Below are positions 1 through 5,454 of a stretch of DNA of 5,454 bases, piece after piece. Numbering within the stretch: position 1 is the first letter of the stretch; the number at the start of each line of letters is the position of its first letter. The notes below the pieces were generated by a model, which did no database searches, had not been told where the DNA came from, and worked only from the letters and a program-made list of their open reading frames with translations. The stretch lies in the NCBI GenBank assembly GCA_007129635.1, contig SKVE01000557.1, forward strand, positions 1 to 5,454, read 5' to 3'. Source of the stretch: Planctomycetaceae bacterium. GTDB lineage: Bacteria > Planctomycetota > Planctomycetia > Pirellulales > Pirellulaceae. Position numbers and translations under genes: made by a program.

Positions 1-2
1 CG

Positions 3-455
3 GGGCGGGCTGTCGCCTTCGATCGGGACGGCAAGGAGATCCGACGGTTCTCCGGCGCCGGCGGCGACGGCCTGCACGAGCAGAACTTCATCGACGCGGT
101 GCGCAGCCGCAAAGCGTCGCTGCTCCATTCGCCGATCCGTACCGCCAGCGATACGGCCGCTTGGTGCCATTTGGCCAACATCATGGTCCGCGCCGGCGGG
201 CGGTTTTCGCGGGCCAAAGCGGCGAGGGTCGAGGATCCCTCGGGGCATTGGAACGGCGCGATCGAACAGCTGGGCGGACTGCTCCATGCCCACGGCCTGG
301 GCATGGAAAACGATTCCCTCCGGCTCAGTGGGTTATTGACGGTCGACGCTGCGACGGAGCAGTTCATCGGCGAAGGAGCCGACGCGGCCAACGCCTTGGT
401 GACTCGCACGTACCGCGAGCCGTTCGTCATACCCAGACCAAGGAGCACACCATGA
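3..455 (+). CDS. Gfo/Idh/MocA family oxidoreductase, C-terminal part (5' end outside window)
   Basis: This open frame enters from the left edge and gives 150 residues before the TGA at 453-455. It reads as the C-terminal substrate-binding half of a Gfo/Idh/MocA NAD(P)-dependent sugar oxidoreductase. The phrase FDRDGKEIRRF leads into LHEQNFIDAVRSRK and then a helix ending CHLANIMVRAGG, which is the usual planctomycete version of the C-terminal domain. The tail ends ALVTRTYREPFVIP, also typical of this subfamily. The Rossmann domain and the EKP-type catalytic lysine lie outside the window, so cofactor and substrate cannot be judged, and neither can a leader peptide. The stop overlaps the ATG of the next gene (ATGA), so the two are almost certainly co-transcribed and translationally coupled. 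Family assignment rests on recalled sequence style. The family call is confident; the exact substrate is unknown. Confidence 0.85.
   Translation, partial: GRAVAFDRDGKEIRRFSGAGGDGLHEQNFIDAVRSRKASLLHSPIRTASDTAAWCHLANIMVRAGGRFSRAKAARVEDPSGHWNGAIEQLGGLLHAHGLGMENDSLRLSGLLTVDAATEQFIGEGADAANALVTRTYREPFVIPRPRSTP
440..445 (+). promoter_or_regulatory. Shine-Dalgarno that fixes the start of the second oxidoreductase
   Basis: AAGGAG sits 6 nt before the ATG at 452-454, inside the last codons of the upstream gene. It decides the start: the same frame stays open back to 161, but that upstream stretch is only the shadow of the first oxidoreductase. A twin-arginine leader follows directly after this ATG. 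Confidence 0.85.
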
Positions 456-1582
456 ATTCCCTTGACCGTCGCCATCTTCTGAAAACCGCCGTGGGCGCAA
501 GCGCTGCCGTCGCCGCCGGGCGATGGCTCGAATCGCCCGCAGCCGCGGCCGATCCGCCCAAACAGCGGATCAAAATCGGCCAGATCGGCACGGGGCACGA
601 ACATGCCTCGGCAAAGATGAGCACCCTTCGGAAACTGAGCGATCATTACGAGGTCGTCGGCATCGCCGAGCCGGACGCTGCGCTCCGCAAGAGCCGGGAG
701 AACGACCCTGCTTATCGCGACCTCAAGTGGATGACCGAACAGGAACTGCTGGGCGTCCAGGGGCTCCAGGCCGTGGCGGTAGAGGTTAGCTCGGCCGACG
801 CACGCATCATGGAAATCACCGGACGTTGCATCGAGGCCGGCATGCACGTCCACTTGGATAAGCCCGGCGGCGAATCGTTCAGCGCGTTCAAGAGAGTGCT
901 GGACCAGGCCGGGCGGCGCAAGCTGGCCGTGCAACTGGGCTACATGTACCGCAACAATCCGGCAGTACAGTTCTGCCAGCGCGCCGTCGGCGAGGGCTGG
1001 CTCGGACAGGTGTTCGAGATCCACTGCGTCATGAGCACCACCCACCCGCTGCCGTACCGAAAGTACCTCTCCCAGTTCCGCGGCGGGACCATGTTCATCT
1101 TCGCCTGCCACCTGATCGACCTGGTGGTCAGCCTGATGGGAAAGCCCGACCGGATTGTCTCCTACCCGCGGCAGACGCGGACCGACGTAGGCGTGGAGAT
1201 GTGCGACAACGGGCTGATTGTGTTCGAGTATCCGCGGACCACGGCCACGATTCGGACCGCATCGTTGGAAGTGGACGGGCATCGCCGGCGGCAATTGGTC
1301 GTGTGCGGCGACCGGGGCACGGTGGAAATTCAGCCGCTGGAGACAATCACCGTCCGTCCGCCTCAACCCCAATCGCTCCGCCTTGCCCTGTCCGAGGCGC
1401 GAGAGCCTTACCGCCAGGGTTACCAGGATGTGTCCTTCCCGCTGCAGTCGGGTCGATACGACGACCAACTGATCGAATTGGCCGAGATCATCCGCGGTGA
1501 ACGAGAGAACCCGTACTCCCTGGAACATGAACTGCAAGTACAACAGTGCCTGTTGGAGGCCTGTGGATACCCACTGAGCTGA
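452..1582 (+). CDS. Gfo/Idh/MocA family oxidoreductase with Tat leader
   Basis: A 376-residue protein, about normal length for an exported member of the family. Residues 5-11 (DRRHLLK) are a twin-arginine motif, followed by an Ala-rich hydrophobic stretch and a likely cleavage site near the Ala run at 30-33, so the folded enzyme is probably exported with its nucleotide bound. The Rossmann fold opens at 41-52 (KIGQIGTGHEHA). The catalytic lysine motif is DKP at 136-138, a variant of the usual EKP. The second family motif is at 211-223 (GGTMFIFACHLID), keeping His220 and Asp223 but with Ile in place of the more usual acidic residue before the His. The C-terminus (DDQLIELAEIIRGE, then an ENPY motif) is standard. 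The reaction is presumably NAD(P)-dependent oxidation or reduction of a sugar or cyclitol; the substrate is unknown. It is coupled to the upstream paralogue by ATGA. Confidence 0.92.
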   Translation: MNSLDRRHLLKTAVGASAAVAAGRWLESPAAAADPPKQRIKIGQIGTGHEHASAKMSTLRKLSDHYEVVGIAEPDAALRKSRENDPAYRDLKWMTEQELLGVQGLQAVAVEVSSADARIMEITGRCIEAGMHVHLDKPGGESFSAFKRVLDQAGRRKLAVQLGYMYRNNPAVQFCQRAVGEGWLGQVFEIHCVMSTTHPLPYRKYLSQFRGGTMFIFACHLIDLVVSLMGKPDRIVSYPRQTRTDVGVEMCDNGLIVFEYPRTTATIRTASLEVDGHRRRQLVVCGDRGTVEIQPLETITVRPPQPQSLRLALSEAREPYRQGYQDVSFPLQSGRYDDQLIELAEIIRGERENPYSLEHELQVQQCLLEACGYPLS

Positions 1583-1719
1583 AACAACAGCACGACGCAT
1601 CCGGGCGATCACGGAGCTTGAACGTGCCAGAAGAACCTGCGACGCAAATCGCCAGCCTGATTCTTTGGTCGAGCGACTGAGCCTCCTGTTGCACGGTGCC
1701 CCGGACCGTTTGTTTGGTG
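1583..1719. other. Convergent intergenic gap
   Basis: This gap lies between the stop codons of the plus-strand oxidoreductase and the minus-strand propeller gene. I see no credible gene. A GTG-started frame of 18 codons (1624-1680) has no ribosome binding site. The right end holds the inverted repeats listed separately. Confidence 0.6.
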
Positions 1720-1729
1720 TTAACGGTCC
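1693..1729. terminator. Overlapping inverted repeats, possible bidirectional terminator
   Basis: GGACCGTT (1703-1710) and AACGGTCC (1722-1729) form a perfect 8-bp inverted repeat with an 11-nt loop, lying across the TAA stop of the minus-strand gene. ACGGT at 1693-1697 can also pair with ACCGT at 1705-1709. That shorter hairpin is followed on the plus strand by the T-rich stretch TTTGTTTGG. The position between two convergent genes suits a terminator. However, the long stem lacks a T-tract on either strand and the short stem is weak, so the function is inferred. Confidence 0.35.
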
Positions 1730-3093
1730 AGCGATGCTCGACGGATGCAGTACACTCTTGCCGAGGTGCGTAGTAACAGCCGATCTCCGGCGATCGCCGG
1801 CGTCGCCATGCACATATCGTCATCGGCTAGATTGTTGGTATGCAGCAATTCGAATTCGTCGCCCGCACGAAAAACGAACGTCACCCCATCCTCGTTCACG
1901 CAGAACACCTTGCCATCGTAGGCCCAGGGCGAGGCGGTGAAGTGGCGTCCCTGCGGGATCCGGTCGCGTCCGAATACTGCCTCGCCCGTCTCCGCCCGAA
2001 AGCTGGCGAGCATGCTGCGGTCGTACAGCACATAGACTCGCCCGTCGTAAAGCAGCGTCGTCGGGTTATAAGGCCCAGCCGTCGATTGGCACCAGGCGAT
2101 GAACTGATTGCTGGTCTGGCCGGGTTCCAGCGAGATGTCGCCGGACGCCCCCGCGCGGATCGCGTACAAGGGTCGCTGGCTGTCGAGGACATAGCCGGAA
2201 CTGACGTACAGCAGGCCGTTGTCGGCATACGGCGTAGCGATGGTAATGCCCGACATCCCCGTGAACCACCACAGCAAGTTCCCTTCCAGATCGTAGGACC
2301 GAACCTTGTCGGAGCCCGCGGTCACGATTTCCGTGCGGTGATCGTTCTGCCAAACCAGCGGCGTGGACCAGTTGCTTCTTTCATCGCGCTCGACCCGCCA
2401 CACCTGCTCGCCCGTCCGCTTGTCCAGGCACACCAGATACGATTGGTCGTCGTTGTCGTTGACGATGTACAGGCGTTCGCCGTGCAGCACTGGTGACGCC
2501 GCCGTGCCCCAGCCGTCCCGAGTCGCCCGCGGTTCGAACCGTTTCGTCCATACCGGGCGACCTTCCAGGTCGAAACAGTACAGCCCCACGTTGCCGAAGT
2601 AGGCATAGACCCGCTCGCCGTCCGTCACGGGCGTTTCCGAAGCGTAGCTGTTCTTCACATGGATCGGGCTGGCCGGCGGACTCTGTTGGACGGTCTGCTC
2701 CCAAAGCGTCTCGCCGGATTCGAGAGCCAGGCAGATCAACCGGTATGCCAGTTGCACGTCCGGCGGTTCCGGTCGGTTGCCTCCGAAGTACAGTCCCTTG
2801 ATGGGCTGTTCCAGTTCTCCGCGGTTGACCGCCGTCGTCAAGAAGACCTGCTGCCCCCAGACGATCGGCGACGACCACCCGCGGCCTGGCACGTCGGTCT
2901 TCCAGGCGATATTCTCGGTGGCGGACCAACGGTCGGGCAGGTTCCGGCCGCTTGCGACGCCCCGAGCCTCCGGCCCGCGGAATTGCGGCCAGTGCTCTTG
3001 CGTCTGGCCGAGCAGCACCGCTTGCCAACACAACAACAGGATGATCGCGGGAAGCGGAGCCTTCGTCGCCGCTGTAGGGTTGGTTTTGGTCAT
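1720..3093 (-). CDS. Exported PQQ-like beta-propeller repeat protein
   Basis: A 457-residue protein with a hydrophobic leader at about 13-29 (PAIILLLCWQAVLLG), so it is probably periplasmic or outer-surface. The mature part begins near residue 35 with WPQFRGP, the signature opening of a large planctomycete family of PQQ-like propellers. Blade-type repeats of the form 'D/E..G..lW' recur: ESGETLWEQ (125-133), DLEGRPVWTK (175-184), DKRTGEQVWRV (224-234), DLEGNLLWWF (268-277) and RAETGEAVFG (366-375). These are followed by strands near 395-409 and 427-450, enough to close a propeller. The name describes the fold only. I see no heme-binding CxxCH and no evidence of quinone binding or dehydrogenase activity, so a scaffold or binding role is as likely as an enzyme. 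The start is supported by a good Shine-Dalgarno. It converges on the oxidoreductase pair, and a broken oxidoreductase fragment lies just upstream. Confidence 0.9.
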   Translation of the reverse strand: MTKTNPTAATKAPLPAIILLLCWQAVLLGQTQEHWPQFRGPEARGVASGRNLPDRWSATENIAWKTDVPGRGWSSPIVWGQQVFLTTAVNRGELEQPIKGLYFGGNRPEPPDVQLAYRLICLALESGETLWEQTVQQSPPASPIHVKNSYASETPVTDGERVYAYFGNVGLYCFDLEGRPVWTKRFEPRATRDGWGTAASPVLHGERLYIVNDNDDQSYLVCLDKRTGEQVWRVERDERSNWSTPLVWQNDHRTEIVTAGSDKVRSYDLEGNLLWWFTGMSGITIATPYADNGLLYVSSGYVLDSQRPLYAIRAGASGDISLEPGQTSNQFIAWCQSTAGPYNPTTLLYDGRVYVLYDRSMLASFRAETGEAVFGRDRIPQGRHFTASPWAYDGKVFCVNEDGVTFVFRAGDEFELLHTNNLADDDMCMATPAIAGDRLLLRTSARVYCIRRASLDR

Positions 3094-3308
3094 CGATTCT
3101 CTCCTCGTGAGAAGCCTTCTGACGGCAAAGTAACGTTATTCCGGTGGGGATCCGCTGGCCGCAAGCAAGGCTGCTTGAACCACCCGTTACTTCGCTTCTT
3201 GCGCCACTCGATATCCGGCTGGACGACGCCGACCACCTCGTACTGGTCCTTCAATTTGCGGAAGGCAGTCATGTTGGCAGCGTGACATGGACCGATCTTA
3301 CCAAGGAG
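3090..3308 (-). pseudogene. Remnant of a third Gfo/Idh/MocA oxidoreductase (Rossmann start only)
   Basis: The open minus-strand frame from 3308 down to the TGA at 3092-3090 contains a clear piece of this family between about 3299 and 3192. KIG..CHAANMTAFRKL continues into KDQYEVVGVVQPD and then RKKR. Aligned by eye with residues 56-82 of the intact oxidoreductase in this window (MSTLRKL through RKSR), 15 of 27 residues are identical, including RKL, YEVVG, PD and RK. Only the first beta-alpha-beta unit is present. A TGA at 3311-3309 closes the frame on the N-terminal side with no leader peptide, the glycine motif is damaged (KIGPCHAAN against KIGQIGTGHEHASAK), and after RKKR the sequence no longer matches. 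The frame ends in an ATGA overlap with the propeller gene start. A short functional peptide is possible but unlikely; gene debris is the better reading. Confidence 0.7.
3099..3106 (-). promoter_or_regulatory. Shine-Dalgarno of the propeller gene
   Basis: On the minus strand GAGGAGAG ends 5 nt before the ATG at 3093-3091. This is a strong purine-rich site that supports this start over any downstream Met. The site lies inside the reading frame of the upstream oxidoreductase remnant. Confidence 0.8.
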
Positions 3309-3672
3309 TCATTCAGAACGTAACGGTTCTTCAGGGGTTCCCGTTCCAGAGCAGTGGTTGTACAACAAATCCAAGCGTCCGCCCACACGCCGAGGCAGGC
3401 ATTATGTGCGAGCCCGCCAGTACGGGCTCCAGGCAACGATCCGTATCGCTTCACGTCTGGGCGGATTGCTTGCCGAGCTGGTCTGCGATGTGTCCACATC
3501 ACGATGCGTGGTCTCGGCTGGCCAGCGTCGGCGAGTCGACGGCCATCGAAATCCTTATTTTGGCGTATGCTTGAACCTGCTTCGAGATGACCGCTGATCC
3601 GCTTGGATATCGGTGAATCTACGGGCAAGAGGCCTGGCTGTCAAGCTGCCGATGCACGCGGTATAGAAGACT
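3309..3672. other. Gene-poor stretch, no recognisable content
   Basis: This stretch of about 360 bp lies between the oxidoreductase remnant and the next usable frame. Several short frames cross it on both strands (for example 3358-3597 plus and 3269-3628 minus), but all have irregular, Arg- and Cys-rich composition, none has a good ribosome binding site, and none resembles a family I know. I found no tRNA, no transposase motif and no clear repeat array. A promoter for the minus-strand propeller gene could lie in this area or in the remnant. Confidence 0.5.
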
Positions 3673-4896
3673 GTGGCCGCGTTTCGGCAGGTGACGCCTA
3701 CACCGCCAACGTCCCCAGGCAGCCGGTCAGCCGCACGGCGCCGGCGATATGCCCTGTCTTTCGTCCGGCTGATCGCAGCTTGCGACGTTTGTCGATTCCA
3801 CCCGACCCTGGTCACCGACCCGCAGCGCCGGGCCGGTCCAGCGCGGCCCGAATTACTCGAGTTTGGTGCGGCAAATCCCAAAAGGCCGCCACAAACCCTC
3901 GCACCTGCCTGGGATGGCGATCCGCAGTTCACCGAACATTCCTACCGCTTCTTCGCCGCGGACGCCGATTCGCAAGAGGCGATCATGCTGAACCAGATCG
4001 GGTACTCGCACAAGGAATGGGCGTTGTTAAAACACGACGGCACCTGGGCGGCCGGTAGATTGATGAATGTGCCCAGCCGCGAAGGCGACATCCATGCCTA
4101 TGTGCCCGGCCACAACCTCCACCGTTACAACTACGGTAGCGTCGTGCTCAAGGACCGAGCCGTCACCGTGACGGGTTGTGTCTCCTATGCCAACTGGGAT
4201 CGGGCGGACGAAGAACAGTTGGAGAAGATCCTGGAGGGCCAGTCGGCGCGTCGCCAGTTGGGATCGTTGGCGAATCGCCGACGGATGATGATCACCTGGA
4301 CACCCGACATCACCACAACGCCGTTCGCCGAGTGGCTGGAGGTGGGCAGCACGATGAGCAACGGCGGCTGGCTCTTTCCCGGCGATCTGTGGGTCGCACC
4401 CGACGGTGCGGCTCATGTGCTGTGGTACGAGGGCCCCATGGACAGGAGACTGCGTGACGAGTACTTTGCGGACATCAAGCTGACCCATGCCATCAAGCAC
4501 GCCATCGTCCGCGACGGCCGAGTCATCCATCGGGGCACGCTGATCGAAGGCGGTGAAGGATTGGGCAGCGAGATCCCGCAGAGCATCCAGCCTCGATTCC
4601 AGATCACCCCGGACAATCGTTTATTTGCCTGGTATTACGTAGCGGGCACGGACAGCCAAGGACAACGCGTCTCGGAAAACCGCATGGTCGAACTGTTGGC
4701 CGACGGCACCGTAGGGTCGCCTTTCGTTTTGCCGCTGGCACACCCGATGCGCATGGCCTTTACCGCCACTCCCCGCGGCGGTTCGCCACCTTCGAATATC
4801 CTGGATCTGTTCGGCATCCGCGCCAGCGGTCCGGCCAATACCTTGAGCTATGCCCGCGTGCGTCTGGACATTCGGCATGCGAGTTCGCCCGAATAA
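3673..4896 (+). CDS. Propeller-type (BNR-like) hypothetical protein, probably truncated at the 5' end
   Basis: The frame gives 407 residues from a GTG, but only the part from about residue 81 (position 3913) looks like real protein. From there it reads TEHSYRFFAADADSQEAIML and then GYSHKEWALLKHDGTW. Blade-like strands follow: GDLWVAPDGAAHVLWYEG (237-254) and PRFQITPDNRLFAWYYVAG (307-325), then a conserved-looking C-terminus with ENRMVELLADGTVG and SPPSNILDLFGIRA. These alternating Trp/Tyr strands with Asp-Gly turns suggest a beta-propeller of the BNR/sialidase-like type, but I cannot name a family. Residues 1-80 are Arg/Pro-rich and show no signal peptide, unlike exported relatives. The GTG has no good ribosome binding site. 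An in-frame ATG at 3985 has AAGAGG 5 nt upstream and is an alternative start, though it would discard plausible protein sequence. The gene may be a 5'-deleted pseudogene. It converges on the dockerin gene with 16 bp between. Confidence 0.6.
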   Translation: MAAFRQVTPTPPTSPGSRSAARRRRYALSFVRLIAACDVCRFHPTLVTDPQRRAGPARPELLEFGAANPKRPPQTLAPAWDGDPQFTEHSYRFFAADADSQEAIMLNQIGYSHKEWALLKHDGTWAAGRLMNVPSREGDIHAYVPGHNLHRYNYGSVVLKDRAVTVTGCVSYANWDRADEEQLEKILEGQSARRQLGSLANRRRMMITWTPDITTTPFAEWLEVGSTMSNGGWLFPGDLWVAPDGAAHVLWYEGPMDRRLRDEYFADIKLTHAIKHAIVRDGRVIHRGTLIEGGEGLGSEIPQSIQPRFQITPDNRLFAWYYVAGTDSQGQRVSENRMVELLADGTVGSPFVLPLAHPMRMAFTATPRGGSPPSNILDLFGIRASGPANTLSYARVRLDIRHASSPE

Positions 4897-4912
4897 GCAC
4901 CCGGCCAGACAA

Positions 4913-5454
4913 TCAGATCATCGCGGCGAAGTAGGCGTCCAGGTCTGCAAGATCCATCGCCGGATCGTCCAACAACGCTTCCCCGTCCGGCAGGTCGGAG
5001 TCAGCGGCCTCCCAAACATCTGAATCCCTTCGCAGTTCCAGCCGCTGCCAAGTCTCCAGCTCGAATGGTCCGCCCCATTGACGGTACGTCGTCCGATAGG
5101 CTGCATCATCGACGGCGGTCGCCAACCAAGCGACTCGCTGGTCGGCTTGCAACCCCGGTATCGTAGACGAATGTGGCATGCTCGCTGGTATGAGGGGACT
5201 CGTGGTCGCCAACGCCGCCAACCAGCCGTAGTCGATTCCGCCCGGCTCGCCTTCCCCGCCATCGTCCGGTGGTTCCTGCTCGCTTTCTCCGCGATTGATG
5301 AAGTTGATTACCTGCAGCACGTCGTAGGGCGTCAAGTCCCCGTCGCCGTTGGGATCGAAAAAGTACGGAGGTCCCGGTTGTTCGGCAGTCCGCGGTGGCA
5401 ACGGGCCATCGCCGTAGCGGTTGATTTGGTTGATCAGCAGCAGCACGTCCTGAG
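4913..5454 (-). CDS. Dockerin type I protein, C-terminal part (5' end outside window)
   Basis: The frame is open to the right edge and ends at the TGA at 4915-4913, giving about 179 visible residues. The apparent GTG at 5446 is not the start: the frame continues upstream as QDVLLLINQINR, which is the helix of a first dockerin repeat. The second repeat has a full calcium-binding loop, DPNGDGDLTPYD (5356-5321, acidic or polar at loop positions 1, 3, 5 and 12), followed by the helix VLQVINFINR. An acidic low-complexity linker (EQEPPDDGGEGEPGG) and about 110 more residues follow, ending DLADLDAYFAAMI. In planctomycetes such pairs sit near the end of very large secreted or surface proteins; there is no cellulosome in these organisms, so the partner is unknown. 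The rest of the protein and its function lie outside the window. Confidence 0.85.
   Translation of the reverse strand, partial: QDVLLLINQINRYGDGPLPPRTAEQPGPPYFFDPNGDGDLTPYDVLQVINFINRGESEQEPPDDGGEGEPGGIDYGWLAALATTSPLIPASMPHSSTIPGLQADQRVAWLATAVDDAAYRTTYRQWGGPFELETWQRLELRRDSDVWEAADSDLPDGEALLDDPAMDLADLDAYFAAMI
5291..5454 (-). other. Dockerin type I domain (two F-hand repeats, first one cut by the window edge)
   Basis: Two helices of matching pattern, DVLLLINQINR and DVLQVINFINR, each follow or imply a calcium loop. Only the second loop (5356-5321) is visible. The two repeats are separated by a Pro-rich spacer (GPLPPRTAEQPGPP). This near-duplication is the hallmark of dockerin type I. Confidence 0.85.

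Noticed and set aside
161..451. N-terminal extension of the second oxidoreductase upstream of 452
   Set aside because: The extension overlaps the coding frame of the first oxidoreductase, is Arg-rich nonsense in this frame, and would bury the twin-arginine leader. The Shine-Dalgarno at 440-445 marks the real start.
1840..2496. A 218-residue plus-strand frame inside the propeller gene
   Set aside because: It is exactly antisense to a well-supported gene, has biased composition typical of a shadow in GC-rich DNA, and shows no recognisable motif.
2532..2542. tRNA T-loop-like string GGTTCGAACCG
   Set aside because: It lies within the coding sequence of the propeller gene and has no acceptor or anticodon stem around it.
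3135..3164. Possible minus-strand promoter for the propeller gene (TTGCGG, 18-bp spacer, AATAAC)
   Set aside because: The match to the consensus is poor, and planctomycete promoters are not well predicted by the E. coli consensus.
3162..3177. Small hairpin CAAGCA-AGGC-TGCTTG
   Set aside because: It is a 6-bp stem without a T-tract, inside the decayed oxidoreductase remnant. A repeat of this size is expected by chance.
3269..3628. A 119-residue minus-strand frame and overlapping plus-strand frames in the gene-poor stretch
   Set aside because: Several frames are open at once because of base composition. None has a ribosome binding site or recognisable family features, and the composition is irregular.
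4027..4530. A 167-residue minus-strand frame inside the propeller-like gene
   Set aside because: It is antisense to the credible part of the plus-strand protein and lacks any motif or ribosome binding site that I can recognise.

Overview
The window looks like a piece of a GC-rich planctomycete chromosome, probably from the Pirellulales/Rhodopirellula type of lineage. Three things support this: a tandem pair of Gfo/Idh/MocA oxidoreductases, one with a twin-arginine leader; an exported PQQ-like beta-propeller protein that opens its mature part with WPQFRGP; and the C-terminus of a large dockerin-type-I protein. This gene mix is typical of planctomycetes, which carry many exported sugar-modifying enzymes and giant surface proteins. 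The taxonomic call is inference from protein style; no marker gene is present.

Layout. Positions 1-1582 (+) hold the end of one Gfo/Idh/MocA oxidoreductase and a complete second one. They are joined by an ATGA stop/start overlap with a strong Shine-Dalgarno, so they are an operon. A 137-bp convergent gap follows, with a cluster of mutually exclusive short hairpins. Positions 1720-3093 (-) encode the exported PQQ-like beta-propeller protein. Upstream of it (3090-3308, -) lies a short remnant of a third Gfo/Idh/MocA gene, keeping only the first part of the Rossmann fold. About 600 bp of poorly coding DNA follows. The reading frame at 3673-4896 (+) looks like a propeller-type (BNR-like) protein whose N-terminal quarter is not convincing. 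It converges, with only 16 bp between, on the C-terminus of a dockerin-containing protein that enters from the right edge (-).

How the genes may fit together: the oxidoreductase pair is probably an exported or partly exported sugar-oxidising module. The two propeller proteins and the dockerin protein are envelope or extracellular proteins of carbohydrate-scavenging type. Nothing proves that the plus- and minus-strand genes act in one pathway.

I do not see a new defence, mobile or RNA-based system here. The most unusual part is the decayed stretch from about 3094 to 3910, where two different genes are both truncated. This suggests an old rearrangement or deletion scar.
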